Positions 51,573-60,590 are shown, counted from the first letter of the stretch. The stretch is DNA of 64,000 bases from an uncultured Persicobacter sp. (GCA_947498325.1 CANMKE010000006.1:124001-188000); one strand, 5' to 3'. Program-made: numbers and translations. The notes: generated from the letters alone by a model not told the origin.

Positions 51573-53177
51573 ATGACAAATCGTTCTTCTCTTTTGTCTA
51601 ACCTTAAACATGATTTTCCTGCGAGTATTATCGTGTTTTTAGTTGCTTTGCCCTTATGCCTGGGGATTGCCCTGGCCTCAGGAGCACCATTATTCAGTGG
51701 TATTATCGCTGGTATTGTGGGGGGTATTATTGTGGCGACCTTAAGTGGCTCTCCTTTAGGGGTGAGTGGCCCCGCGGCAGGTCTGGCCGTGATCGTATTG
51801 TCAGCAATACAGGAATTGGGGAGCTTTGAGCTCTTTTTGTTTGCCGTAGTGGTGGCAGGTGTTTTTCAGATTATTCTTGGTCTTTTTAAAGCAGGAATTA
51901 TCGGCTACTATTTTCCGTCCTCTGTCATTAAAGGGATGCTTTCGGGTATCGGAATTATTATCTTCCTGAAGCAAATCCCTCACGCTGTCGGGTACAGTGC
52001 AGCGCCTGTGGGAGATTTTGCCTACCGTCAGATAGATGGCGAAACTACCTTTTCAGGTTTACTTAAAATGTTTGATTTGTTAAACCCTGCGGCCATTGTG
52101 GTTGTAACGATTGGTTTACTCATTCTTATTCTTTGGGAACAACCATTTATTAAACGTCAGGCTTTTTCAAAATTTATTCAGGGACCACTCGTTGTTGTAC
52201 TGATGGGCGTAGGCCTGAACCTGCTTTTTCAGCAAACAGGCTGGTTAAGCTTTGATGCCGACCAGTTGGTTCGTATCCCTGATGCAGATTCTTTCGATGG
52301 GTTTTTAGCGCAATTTACCTTCCCTGATTTCAGTCATTGGGCAGATCCAGAGATGTATGTGCTGGCAGCGACCATCGCTATTGTGGCCAGTCTTGAAACG
52401 TTGCTTTGTGTGGAGGCAACCGATAAACTTGATCCTCAGAAGCGGGTAACGCCTACAAATAAAGAGCTTATCGCCCAAGGGGTTGGAAATATTTGTTCAG
52501 GTTTGATCGGCGGTCTGCCAGTAACTCAGGTGATTGTCCGAAGTTCTGCCAATATTCAGTCAGGTGGAAAGTCGAAGTATTCGGCCATCTTACATGGTGT
52601 TTTTATTCTCGTATCTGTTATTGCTATTCCAAATATTCTGAACCTGATTCCTCTGTCAGCCTTGGCTGCTATTTTGTTTTTGGTAGGATATAAGTTGGCC
52701 AAACCCGTTATTTTCAAAAATATGTACATGAAAGGCCGTGCTGAGTTCTTGCCTTTCTTGATCACGATTTTAGGGATTGTATTTATGGATATGCTGAGTG
52801 GTATTGGCTTCGGATTGGCCATCGCGATTATGTTTATTCTGTGGAATAACTACCGTAAACCTTTTCATTTCGATACAAAAGATTATCAGGAGGGGCAACC
52901 GATCAGACTCCGTTTGTCGGAAGAGGTATCCTTTTTGAATAAAGCACCAATTTTGCGGACATTGAAATACCTGCCTAACAATACTGTCGTAATTATTGAC
53001 GCTTCAAGTACGCGATGTATTCATCCAGATGTGCTTGAAATTATTGATGACTTCGAGGAGAATGCTAAAACTCGGGGTATTGAGTTGCAGCTCATCGGGC
53101 TTAGTCAACCTACAGAAGATGATCCCGTGAAATTGTTGCGTAATGCAGTGCAACGTGAGGTAGAAACGGTTCATTAA
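51573..53177 (+). CDS. SulP-family inorganic anion transporter
   Basis: 534 aa, ten to twelve membrane segments followed by a short STAS-like C-terminal domain (about 440-534, NNTVVIIDASSTRCIHPDVLEII). SulP signatures: ALPLCLGIALASGAPLFSGIIAGIVGGI and SGPAAGLAV. By family it carries sulfate, bicarbonate or other anions with H+ or Na+; substrate unknown. No carbonic anhydrase or assimilation gene is adjacent. The terminator is shared with marC at 53375-53405. Confidence 0.9.
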   Translation: MTNRSSLLSNLKHDFPASIIVFLVALPLCLGIALASGAPLFSGIIAGIVGGIIVATLSGSPLGVSGPAAGLAVIVLSAIQELGSFELFLFAVVVAGVFQIILGLFKAGIIGYYFPSSVIKGMLSGIGIIIFLKQIPHAVGYSAAPVGDFAYRQIDGETTFSGLLKMFDLLNPAAIVVVTIGLLILILWEQPFIKRQAFSKFIQGPLVVVLMGVGLNLLFQQTGWLSFDADQLVRIPDADSFDGFLAQFTFPDFSHWADPEMYVLAATIAIVASLETLLCVEATDKLDPQKRVTPTNKELIAQGVGNICSGLIGGLPVTQVIVRSSANIQSGGKSKYSAILHGVFILVSVIAIPNILNLIPLSALAAILFLVGYKLAKPVIFKNMYMKGRAEFLPFLITILGIVFMDMLSGIGFGLAIAIMFILWNNYRKPFHFDTKDYQEGQPIRLRLSEEVSFLNKAPILRTLKYLPNNTVVIIDASSTRCIHPDVLEIIDDFEENAKTRGIELQLIGLSQPTEDDPVKLLRNAVQREVETVH

Positions 53178-53374
53178 AGACTAAGAATAAGAAATCGGTC
53201 AAAAATAACCAGTGAAATGAGACGGGTGATCTTTGCCCCTCAAGAGGAAGGTTATTGTGCTTCAATTGCCGATCAAAATTCACCCGCCATCTTTTTCTGG
53301 ATGCAGGGCACTTTTTGCTAAAAGCAGTGATTAGGCCCTCTAAATGTGACCAAGGACATTTATTTTAAAATAAC

Positions 53375-53405
53375 AAACTCGGATTATTTCAAAAATCCGA
53401 GTTTT
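53375..53405. terminator. Terminator overlapping the 3' end of marC
   Basis: AAACTCGGAT / ATCCGAGTTTT; the right arm lies inside the last codons of marC (53394-53404), so it is partly coding. It serves the plus transcript and perhaps both. Confidence 0.75.
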
Positions 53406-54007
53406 ATTCCATCGATGACCATCCCTGTGCCCATGATGGCAATGACCAATCCCATGATTTTGCCGATCACGATGATTAAGTTTTGACCTAATTTTCTTAC
53501 AATGATATTGCTCATCCTGAAGCTCAGGTAGCTTAGAAAGCACATGATGGCAAACATACCGATCACGATCGCATTATTAATCAAATTTGTGGAGGTTACA
53601 TGACTCATGGCAGTGACGATTGTGCCTGGGCCCGCAAGGATCGGAATAGCCAGTGGTGATATCGCAACACCATCATCCACTTCAGCATGTTCTCCCTGAT
53701 GGTGAACATTGGACTTTTTAGATTGCAGCATTTCAAAACCGACATAAAACAACAGCAGTCCGCCTGTAATTTTAAAGGCAGGAATAGTGATGCCAAACAC
53801 GCTGAAAAGCACATTGCCCAGCACCACAAAGGCCGTTACAATCACAAAGGCCGTAATGCAGGCGGTTCGAGCAATTTTTTCACGTTGTGCCTGCGGGCTG
53901 TCTTCCACAAGGCCTAAAAAAACAGGTGTATTTGCAATCGGGTTCATGATCGCAAAAAAACCTGTAAATACACTGAGCGCAAAAGCAAAATAAGAGGATT
54001 CCATCAT
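53384..54007 (-). CDS. marC: MarC-family integral membrane protein
   Basis: 207 aa, six helices. Family features: FFAIMNPIANTPVFLGL near the start and SPLAIPILAGPGTIV in the middle, with NIIVRKLGQN at the end. MarC (UPF0056) proteins are widespread and of unclear function; the name does not imply a role in antibiotic resistance. Confidence 0.92.
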   Translation of the reverse strand: MMESSYFAFALSVFTGFFAIMNPIANTPVFLGLVEDSPQAQREKIARTACITAFVIVTAFVVLGNVLFSVFGITIPAFKITGGLLLFYVGFEMLQSKKSNVHHQGEHAEVDDGVAISPLAIPILAGPGTIVTAMSHVTSTNLINNAIVIGMFAIMCFLSYLSFRMSNIIVRKLGQNLIIVIGKIMGLVIAIMGTGMVIDGIKLGFLK

Positions 54008-54085
54008 TGGAGAATAAGAGCTGTTTAAGGGCGGCTATTTAAGAAAAAAAAATCAACTTAAACAGTTAAATTTTAAAGGCATCGT

Positions 54086-54481
54086 TTAATCTGATTTCAA
54101 CCTCATGGCTTTCATCTGATCAATAATCAATTGATGTTTCTTGAAATATTGCTGATCCCGTTCCAGCTGATCTTTCAGATTCTGAATTTTTTTCTCTCGG
54201 ATACTTTTTTCTACCTGCAACTGAAACAGGCTTTTATTACGCTTTTTGCAGTAGTTGGGAGAAAATTCATCACCTTCAGCCTCAATCAATAATAAGTTGT
54301 GAAGCTCCTCAAAGAGCGTTTTTTCCTTGCTGAGCTTGATGATTTCCTGCTGACATTTCCTCAGATTATATTTGAGGGTACGGTGATCTATAATGACTTC
54401 TGAGAGTAGATTTAATCGGCTTTTGTGAACAAGGCGATCCATGGATTTCCATGAGGGGGTGGGGGTAGTTTCTTGTTCCAT
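54086..54481 (-). CDS. Coiled-coil protein, unknown function
   Basis: 131 aa from ATG 54481; a longer in-frame start at 54622 would add 47 residues of low quality (Lys/Tyr/Ile-rich). Residues about 20-131 form charged amphipathic helices with regular heptads (KCQQEIIKLSKEK, QVEKSIREKKIQNLKDQL). One Cys-pair NYCKKRNKS. No family recognised. Confidence 0.55.
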   Translation of the reverse strand: MEQETTPTPSWKSMDRLVHKSRLNLLSEVIIDHRTLKYNLRKCQQEIIKLSKEKTLFEELHNLLLIEAEGDEFSPNYCKKRNKSLFQLQVEKSIREKKIQNLKDQLERDQQYFKKHQLIIDQMKAMRLKSD

Positions 54482-54790
54482 ACCTGAAGTTTTAATGTGA
54501 ATGTTCCGTTTTGAGAAAAGGTTTCTTTTAATGCTAACTTGCAGGTAAATGGTTAGGTTGTAGGGTTTTGGTTGTTTAATACACAACTTTATGTAAGAAT
54601 AATACTTAAGTTGAAGGAACATCCAGCCCTGAATCAGTAATGCTGAAGAGGTGAAATGATGTTTGTAATTAATTCTCTTTTTTGGTCATGTAGTTTGAGT
54701 GTTGAACCAAAAGAACGGTTTTATTTTTTTGATGATGGAAGAATGGGGATGTAAGAAAATAAAAAAAGCAGCCAATAGCTGCTTCGGAAA
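54482..54790. other. Gene-free stretch with ywbE terminator
   Basis: 309 bp of AT-rich DNA between the coiled-coil gene and ywbE, containing the terminator at 54761-54785 and nothing else recognised. Confidence 0.4.
54761..54785 (-). terminator. Rho-independent terminator of ywbE
   Basis: AAGCAGC, loop CAATA, GCTGCTT; the A7 left of it gives a minus-strand U tract. Confidence 0.8.
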
Positions 54791-54991
54791 TTAATCCTCT
54801 TCTAAAATCTCTTGAACCCGTCCGACTTCGCCCGTCTCAAGCCTTACTTTTATGCCATGTGGGTGTTGGGGAGATTTTGTCAAAATATTTTTCACAACAC
54901 CTTCCGTTCTTTCTCCTGACCTTTGGTTGTGTTTTTCTACAATCGACACATATTGGTCGATTTTAATGTCTTTTCGATATCTTCCGTTCAT
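54791..54991 (-). CDS. ywbE: YwbE-family protein
   Basis: 66 aa, the whole length of the YwbE (DUF2196) family: GVVKNILTKSPQHPHGIKVRLETGEVGRVQEI. Cytoplasmic, function unknown. TAACTTTG (plus CAAAGTTA 55002-55009) is a -7 box 11 bp before the start codon, giving a very short leader. Confidence 0.88.
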   Translation of the reverse strand: MNGRYRKDIKIDQYVSIVEKHNQRSGERTEGVVKNILTKSPQHPHGIKVRLETGEVGRVQEILEED

Positions 54992-55122
54992 GCTTTTTTT
55001 TCAAAGTTACAATTAAATATTCAATTGCACAGACCGCTGCTGATGAAATGAAATTTAGGAGCCTTGAAAAGAATTGACAGCAGATAGATTTTTTACAGCA
55101 GGGCTTTTTTTTACCTTGCATT

Positions 55123-55698
55123 ATGAATTTGACCAAAAAAGTAATCTTGGCTTCTCAGTCCCCGAGAAGGAGGGAGTTATTGCAAGCCCTCAATGTCGAT
55201 TTTCAGGTGCGGGTAAAAGAGGTGGATGAGTCTTTTGATGCCACAATGCCAGCAGCGGAGGTCGCTGAATTTTTGGCCTGCAAGAAGGCCGCCGCTTATG
55301 ATTTGTCAGCAGATGAATTGTTGATCACTTCGGATACGGTGGTCGTGGTGGACGGTAAGGTATTGGGCAAACCGATAGACCGTGCCGATGCCATAAATAT
55401 GATTGAATCCATGTCGGGGAAAACCCATCAGGTGATTTCGGCTTATTGCTTGCGCACGGCCAATGAGCAAATCAGTGGTGATGCAGTTACAGCGGTAACT
55501 TTCAGGAATTTGTCTATTGATGAAATTCAGTTTTATGTAGACACTTATAAGCCCTTCGATAAGGCAGGTGCTTATGGCATTCAGGAATGGATTGGAATGG
55601 TCGGCATCGAAGAAATCAAAGGATCATATTACAATGTGATGGGGTTGCCAGTGGATAAAATTTACCAGGCCTTGCAAGCTTATCGTCATCAAGAATAA
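55123..55698 (+). CDS. maf: Maf-family nucleotide pyrophosphatase
   Basis: 191 aa. Motifs: ILASQSPRRRELLQALNVDF, VEFLACKKA-type helix, LITSDTVVVVDGKVLGKP and GAYGIQEWIGMVGIEEIKGSYYNVMGLPVDKI. Maf proteins hydrolyse non-canonical or modified nucleoside triphosphates and arrest cell division when overexpressed. Single gene. Confidence 0.96.
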   Translation: MNLTKKVILASQSPRRRELLQALNVDFQVRVKEVDESFDATMPAAEVAEFLACKKAAAYDLSADELLITSDTVVVVDGKVLGKPIDRADAINMIESMSGKTHQVISAYCLRTANEQISGDAVTAVTFRNLSIDEIQFYVDTYKPFDKAGAYGIQEWIGMVGIEEIKGSYYNVMGLPVDKIYQALQAYRHQE

Positions 55699-55731
55699 AT
55701 GCCCCTCCATCTAAAAATAGCGGAGGGGCAT
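55699..55731 (+). terminator. Hairpin after maf
   Basis: ATGCCCCTCC / GGAGGGGCAT with 13-nt loop; 10 perfect pairs but no T tract, so termination strength is uncertain. Confidence 0.55.
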
Positions 55732-55967
55732 TCGTCATAACCCAACATTAACCTGTTGATTATTTGGCAATTAGTCTGCCAATAAATTTCAAAGGTCTTG
55801 ATTCAGTTATATATATAAATTTTCGTTAGGTAAGTGATATATCGCTAAAAATTGGCGTCAAAGAAGGGGCCTTTGGGCTATTGCTGATTTCCGCTTTGGG
55901 ATTTATTTTCTCATTTTGGGAATTTGACCAATAGCCTTTTTGAACTAAAAGAATAAATAATAAAATA

Positions 55968-56957
55968 ATGAATATAGGTGATCGCGTTCGATTAATGCAT
56001 GATAATCAAGAAGGAATTATTGTGCACATCACAAAAAACAATATCGTTGAAATTGAAATTGAAGACGGTTTTGTGATTCCTGTTGCTGCCCGTGAGGTGG
56101 TGGTGATCTCGCAAGAGGAAAACAACTATTTCGGTAACGATATGGCAGAGGAAGGGAACAAGCAGCATAAAACAAAGGACGATGAGTTTTTCGTGCCTGC
56201 CAAGCCTGTAAGTTCCGCTCGGGGAGTGTTTATGGCTTATACCAAACTCGGCCACGAAATCCTTGAAGCGATATTAATTAACAACACCGATTATACACTG
56301 GTATTTTCAGTGAGTGAAGAATTGGAGCACCATAAACATCACGGTGTTGCTGCGGGAGTTATTCTGCCTAAAAATTACCAACGCATCCATAAACGCTCGA
56401 TCCGTACTTTCGACGAATGGCCTGCGCTTAATGTGCGATACATGATGCATTCGGAAGATCACTTTGAAGAGGCTGGGCTTTTTCAGCGACGCCTGAAATT
56501 TAAGGCGGCCAATTTTTTCAAAACCGAGAAAGAAGCGCCAGTATTGAATGAGTCTTGCTACCTGGTGCAGATTGATCAGGACGTGAAAACGGTGGATGCT
56601 ATTGAAATCTCTGAGAAATTAAGTCAGCAACAGGCCAAAGCAACACTTGCAGGAGATGGTTTGCGTGTGGTGCGCCCTGCCGATAAGGTCGATCTTCATA
56701 TTGAGAAACTTTGCGATGACCCTGAATTTTTAAAAAAGGAGGAAATGCTCGAGATTCAAATGACGCATTTTGCCAAGAAACTCGACGACGCCATAGCCAC
56801 AGGGATGGATGAAATCATCTTCGTTCATGGTATCGGTAATGGTACCCTCAGAAATAAAATTCATAAGTATCTTTCCAAGGCAAGTCACGTAAGATTTTAT
56901 GAAGAAACGGAAAAGACCCGCTTCGGCTTCGCTGCCACGCGGGTAAAAATAAAATAG
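55968..56957 (+). CDS. DUF2027 and Smr domain protein
   Basis: 329 aa. N-terminal DUF2027 region (about 1-70: NIGDRVRLMHDNQEGIIVHI..), then an extended middle, and a C-terminal Smr domain with DEIIFVHGIGNGTLRNKIHKYLS and TEKTRFGFAATRVKIK. Smr domains nick or bind branched DNA/RNA. The 7-residue HGIGNGT motif is typical of DUF2027-Smr proteins of Bacteroidota rather than MutS2. Stands before rnpB. Confidence 0.9.
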   Translation: MNIGDRVRLMHDNQEGIIVHITKNNIVEIEIEDGFVIPVAAREVVVISQEENNYFGNDMAEEGNKQHKTKDDEFFVPAKPVSSARGVFMAYTKLGHEILEAILINNTDYTLVFSVSEELEHHKHHGVAAGVILPKNYQRIHKRSIRTFDEWPALNVRYMMHSEDHFEEAGLFQRRLKFKAANFFKTEKEAPVLNESCYLVQIDQDVKTVDAIEISEKLSQQQAKATLAGDGLRVVRPADKVDLHIEKLCDDPEFLKKEEMLEIQMTHFAKKLDDAIATGMDEIIFVHGIGNGTLRNKIHKYLSKASHVRFYEETEKTRFGFAATRVKIK

Positions 56958-57090
56958 ATCTCCCCCTCAAATCGCTGAGGTGTATTCCTAATTTTATTTG
57001 TTAAGTTAGAAAAAGTGTGAATTTCACGCTTTTCTGATTTTTTATAAAAATATAAAAGCTGCAAATAGGGGATTTCCTTTGCAGGAATCC

Positions 57091-57098
57091 TATATTTG
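57091..57098 (+). promoter_or_regulatory. -7 box of rnpB
   Basis: TATATTTG, perfect TAnnTTTG, a few bases before the first base of the RNA. A -33 TTTG at the usual spacing is not clear. Confidence 0.7.
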
Positions 57099-57100
57099 CA

Positions 57101-57473
57101 GTGTGCAAGCTGGCTTATCGCTCCTGTTTAATCAGGTGAGGAAAGTCCGGGCAACAAAGAGTACCGTACTTCCTAACAGGAAGGGCGCCATTTCGATGGT
57201 GTACAGAAAGTGCCACAGAAAATATACCGCTCCTCGGAGTAAGGGTGAAAAGGTGGGGTAAGAGCTCACCGCGCTATTGGTGACAATAGTGGCAGGGTAA
57301 ACCTTACGGGTTGAAAGACCAAATAAACCGGCAGTTCGTGCTTTGGCACGATAAGGGCTACTCGTCCGATGTCGGAGGGTAGGTTGATTGAGCCTGTCGG
57401 CAACGGCAGGCCCAGATAAATGATAGGCGTATTCCTCGGAATATACAGGACCCGGCTTACAGGCTTGCACATA
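57101..57473 (+). ncRNA. rnpB: RNase P RNA (bacterial type A)
   Basis: About 370 nt. Helix P1 GTGCAAGC (57103-57110) pairs with GCTTGCAC (57463-57470). The conserved CR-I block GAGGAAAGTCCGGGC is at about 57136-57151 and the P2/P4 partner region CCCGGCTTACAGGCTTGC sits at the 3' end. The internal GGTAAACC and GATAAGGGCTA stretches fit the specificity domain. It trims the 5' leader of tRNA precursors. Ends near a T-rich stretch (ATTTTCCCCTTTT). Confidence 0.95.
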
Positions 57474-57551
57474 TTTTCCCCTTTTACAGTTGAAGAATTG
57501 AACCTATTCCCATTTTGGGAACTATGATTTTACCCAAGAACTACGAACGAC

Positions 57552-58709
57552 ATGCCTAAAATTCTTATTATTGATGATGAACGCAGTATAAGGATGACCC
57601 TGAAGGAAATCCTCGAATATGAAAAGTTTGCTGTTGATGAAGCTGCAGACGGAGAAGAGGGTTTGAAAAAGTTGCAAATGGGTACCTACGATGTAGTGCT
57701 TTGTGATATTAAAATGCCTAAGATGGATGGTATGGAAGTATTGGAAAAGGCGCAGGATTTAGGTATTGAAACCCAGTTTGTGATGATTTCTGCACATGGG
57801 TCCATTGAAACTGCCGTGGAGGCCACAAAAATGGGTGCCTTTGATTTCGTTCCAAAGCCACCAGATTTGAATAGATTGCTACTGACCTTGCGTAATGCAA
57901 TGGATAAAAAGAGCCTGGTGAAAGAAACCAAAGTGCTTAAAAAGAAAGTGGCACGCAAATACCAAATGGTAGGTAGCTCTGAGGCATTGTCTGATGTACA
58001 GTCCATGATTGAAAAAGTGGCCCCAACCGATGCCCGAGTATTGATTACCGGGCCGAATGGTACGGGTAAGGAATTGGTTGCGCGCGCCTTGCATGCCAAG
58101 AGTGAGCGCTCGGGTTCCCCATTGGTGGAAGTCAATTGTGCGGCCATCCCTTCTGAATTGATCGAGAGTGAATTGTTTGGTCATGAAAAAGGTTCCTTTA
58201 CCTCCGCGCACAAGCAGCGTATTGGTAAATTTGAACAGGCCAATGGAGGAACGCTCTTCCTTGATGAAATTGGTGACATGAGCCTGTCTGCGCAGGCGAA
58301 AGTGCTTCGTGCATTGCAAGAGCATACCGTTACAAGAGTAGGAGGAGACAAGGACATCAAAGTAAATGTTCGGGTGTTTGCCGCGACAAATAAAGACCTC
58401 AAAGCGGAGATTGCTGAAGGTAACTTCCGTGAGGATTTATACCATCGCCTGAGTGTGATTGTGGTGAATGTTCCTGCGCTGAAAGACCGTAAAGAAGATA
58501 TTCCTGAATTGGTCGATAAGTTTTTGGGAGATATCGCTATGGAGTACGGTAACAGTGCAAAAACCATTGCTGATGATGCTATCAAGGAGCTTCAGAAAGG
58601 AGATTGGACAGGAAATATTCGTGAACTTCGTAATGTAGTGGAGCGTTTGGTGATTATGTCTGATAAAGAAATTACCAAATCAGATGTTCAAAAATACGTG
58701 GAGGTTTAG
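57552..58709 (+). CDS. Response regulator with sigma-54-type AAA+ domain, no DNA-binding domain
   Basis: 385 aa. Receiver domain (about 1-120) with acidic pair D9/D10 and phospho-acceptor Asp52 in LCDIKMPKMDG; AAA+ core with Walker A GPNGTGKE (167-174), Walker B FLDEIG (236-241) and Arg-finger region GNIRELRNVVERL. The sigma-54 contact loop, normally GAFTGA, is GSFTSA (214-219). The chain stops at SDVQKYVEV, right after the AAA+ lid, so the Fis-type HTH of NtrC is absent. It may act on another protein or through a non-classic route. Confidence 0.9.
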   Translation: MPKILIIDDERSIRMTLKEILEYEKFAVDEAADGEEGLKKLQMGTYDVVLCDIKMPKMDGMEVLEKAQDLGIETQFVMISAHGSIETAVEATKMGAFDFVPKPPDLNRLLLTLRNAMDKKSLVKETKVLKKKVARKYQMVGSSEALSDVQSMIEKVAPTDARVLITGPNGTGKELVARALHAKSERSGSPLVEVNCAAIPSELIESELFGHEKGSFTSAHKQRIGKFEQANGGTLFLDEIGDMSLSAQAKVLRALQEHTVTRVGGDKDIKVNVRVFAATNKDLKAEIAEGNFREDLYHRLSVIVVNVPALKDRKEDIPELVDKFLGDIAMEYGNSAKTIADDAIKELQKGDWTGNIRELRNVVERLVIMSDKEITKSDVQKYVEV

Positions 58710-58711
58710 TG

Positions 58712-58837
58712 TCTGTTTAAGGCTTAAAATTCGCAACGAAAATTTAGCGTGTCGTAAAAGTGATGAAGGATTATGTTGAGGGAATAGCATCGCTATGCTT
58801 GCTCAATAATTCAAAATCAGTTCCAATATTCCGAATT
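58712..58837 (+). repeat. Dispersed imperfect intergenic repeat, copy B
   Basis: Aligns with copy A (10849-10977). Central hairpin: GGATTATGTTGAG pairs with CTCAATAATTC, and AATAGCAT with ATGCTT beside it. Although the arm sequence differs from copy A (GTTGAG against TTTTTAGCAA), the pairing is kept, suggesting structure is selected. Begins 3 bp after the stop of the regulator. Confidence 0.6.
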
Positions 58838-58907
58838 TGGAGTAGGGCAGTAAGTATTTTGAAACACCCTTGATTCACTGACATCTTAAAATATTAATAA
58901 ATTCAAG

Positions 58908-58937
58908 AAAGCAAACTGTCTCAGTTTGCTTTTTTTA
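58908..58937 (+). terminator. Rho-independent terminator
   Basis: AAAGCAAACTG, loop TCT, CAGTTTGCTTT and T tract. It ends transcription of the response regulator gene, downstream of the repeat. Confidence 0.85.
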
Positions 58938-59029
58938 TTTCTCAAAAATAGATTTTTATATATTCTTGAATTTTCAAAAGTGGAATATGGTGATTAATTT
59001 GATCTTAAATCATATCATCCTTTCCTTCA

Positions 59030-59911
59030 ATGAAAAATTTATTCTCCATTTTTAGTGCCTCCTTGTACCTGACGCTTTCCCTTTTCTGTGGTTGTGCAGG
59101 TGAAAACTCAAGTGTTAAACAGGAGTCGGCGCAAAATGCTAAAGAGATCACCTTTGCTTATGTGAATTGGGCGGAGTCCGTCGCGATGACCTATTTGGCG
59201 AAATCTGTACTAGAAGCCAAGGGCTATGATGTGAAGCTCTTTCAGGGCTCTGCCACCGAGGTGTTTTCTGCCTTGTCCAATGGCGATGCCGATGTTTTTC
59301 TGGATGTTTGGTTGCCCAAAACACACCAGCACCTCGTCGATCAGTTTAAGAATGATATCAACCCCGTAGGGCAGACGGTGGCGAATACCAAAACAGGTTT
59401 TGTCGTTCCTGCCTATATGGAGCATGTAAATAGTATTGCCGACCTCGATAGTGTAGCGGAACAGTTCGGCGGAATGATTGTTGGTATAGATGAATCCTCT
59501 GGTTTGATGGAAAAGGCGAGGCAGGCTATAGCCACTTATCAGCTAAAAATTAATTTGGTGCCTACTGATGGCAAGCGGATGGTCTCCAGGCTGCGCAATG
59601 CTGTTCAGCAGGAAGAGCCAATCGTGGTTACTTTGTGGCGTCCACATTATATCTTTGCCGATACCAAATTGAAATTCCTGAAAGATCCGCTCAATGTTTT
59701 CGGGGAAGGGGAGTCGATTTATGTCTATGAGCACCGTAAATTCTCGGAAGCGGACCCCATATTGAACAGGTTCCTGAAGAATTTTAAATTGACCAATACC
59801 GAATTGAGCAGGCTGATGGAGGCTTTTGAAGATAAAAAAGAAGATCCTGAGATGAGTGCCAAGAAATGGGTGGAGGCGAATAAAATCCTGGTGAATTCTT
59901 GGTTTAATTAA
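59030..59911 (+). CDS. Glycine betaine/proline-type ABC substrate-binding lipoprotein (OpuAC-like)
   Basis: 293 aa. Lipoprotein signal with lipobox FCGC or CGC (Cys about 22). OpuAC fold: ITFAYVNWAESVAMTYL, GSATEVFSALSNGDADVFLDVWLP, PIVVTLWRPHYIF, with several Trp that in the family form the quaternary-ammonium cage. No permease or ATPase lies near, so the partner is encoded elsewhere or the protein has another use. Confidence 0.9.
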   Translation: MKNLFSIFSASLYLTLSLFCGCAGENSSVKQESAQNAKEITFAYVNWAESVAMTYLAKSVLEAKGYDVKLFQGSATEVFSALSNGDADVFLDVWLPKTHQHLVDQFKNDINPVGQTVANTKTGFVVPAYMEHVNSIADLDSVAEQFGGMIVGIDESSGLMEKARQAIATYQLKINLVPTDGKRMVSRLRNAVQQEEPIVVTLWRPHYIFADTKLKFLKDPLNVFGEGESIYVYEHRKFSEADPILNRFLKNFKLTNTELSRLMEAFEDKKEDPEMSAKKWVEANKILVNSWFN

Positions 59912-59993
59912 ATCGTTGTATCTTTGCAGGGAATTTGAAAGTGCCTTGGCGCTTTCATGCTTGTTGAAGAAGAAATAGAAAGAAAAGTATCCT

Positions 59994-60545
59994 ATGGATA
60001 ATAATGATATAATCAGACAAATCCGTTACACCTTTGATTTTGGTGATGATAAAATGATCAAACTGTTCGCTTTGGGTGATCTGGAGGTGGATCGTGCGAC
60101 GGTAAGTGACTGGCTGAAGAAAAAGGACGACGAGTCTTTTGTGCAGATCCCTGATGGCGCGCTGTCGCGTTTTTTGAATGGGCTGATGATTGATAAGCGT
60201 GGAAAGGCGGAAGGCGTCGAGTACAAGGTGGAAGATCCGATTACAAACAACGATGTGCTGAAAAAGCTGAAAATCGCCCTGACGCTCAAGGATACTGATA
60301 TTTTGGATATGCTGAGTTCAGTAGATTTCAATTTTGGGAAGCATGAGTTGAGTGCCCTGTTCCGTAAACGTGGGCAGCAGCAATATCGATTGTGTAAAGA
60401 CCAGGTGTTGCGTAATTTTTTACACGGCATGCAATTGCGCTTCCGTAAAGAGATTGATCATGCCAAGCGTGTGCGTGAGTACCAGGAGGCGACCAAGCCA
60501 GTAAAGGGAAAGCCCAATTTCAATAAGTTTAAAAAGAAGAAATAA
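59994..60545 (+). CDS. DUF1456 (YehS) family protein
   Basis: 183 aa with two repeated domains (about 1-70 and 80-150), each with an RQIRYTFDFGDDKMIKLF / LKKLKIALTLKDTDILDML pattern followed by SxFLxG/L(R)NFLHGM. This is the DUF1456/YehS duplication; its function is unknown. The tail is Lys-rich (KGKPNFNKFKKKK) and may bind nucleic acid. Confidence 0.93.
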   Translation: MDNNDIIRQIRYTFDFGDDKMIKLFALGDLEVDRATVSDWLKKKDDESFVQIPDGALSRFLNGLMIDKRGKAEGVEYKVEDPITNNDVLKKLKIALTLKDTDILDMLSSVDFNFGKHELSALFRKRGQQQYRLCKDQVLRNFLHGMQLRFRKEIDHAKRVREYQEATKPVKGKPNFNKFKKKK

Positions 60546-60563
60546 ATCTTCTGAAAAAAAGAT

Positions 60564-60590
60564 AGACCTTTTTATAAAGGTCTTTTTTTT
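60564..60590 (+). terminator. Rho-independent terminator of the DUF1456 gene
   Basis: AGACCTTT / AAAGGTCT with a short loop and eight T. Confidence 0.85.

Larger units (their letters stand above)
58710..59029. other. Gene-free stretch with intergenic repeat copy B and terminator
   Basis: 320 bp between the response regulator and the binding lipoprotein; holds the repeat at 58712-58837 and the terminator at 58908-58937. Confidence 0.5.

Noticed and set aside
53340-53543. Second minus frame overlapping marC
   Set aside because: It is a shadow of marC in another frame with no homologous pattern.
57079-57470. Reading frames on both strands across this stretch
   Set aside because: They overlap the RNase P RNA, whose helices and signature GAGGAAAGTCCGGGC explain the sequence.
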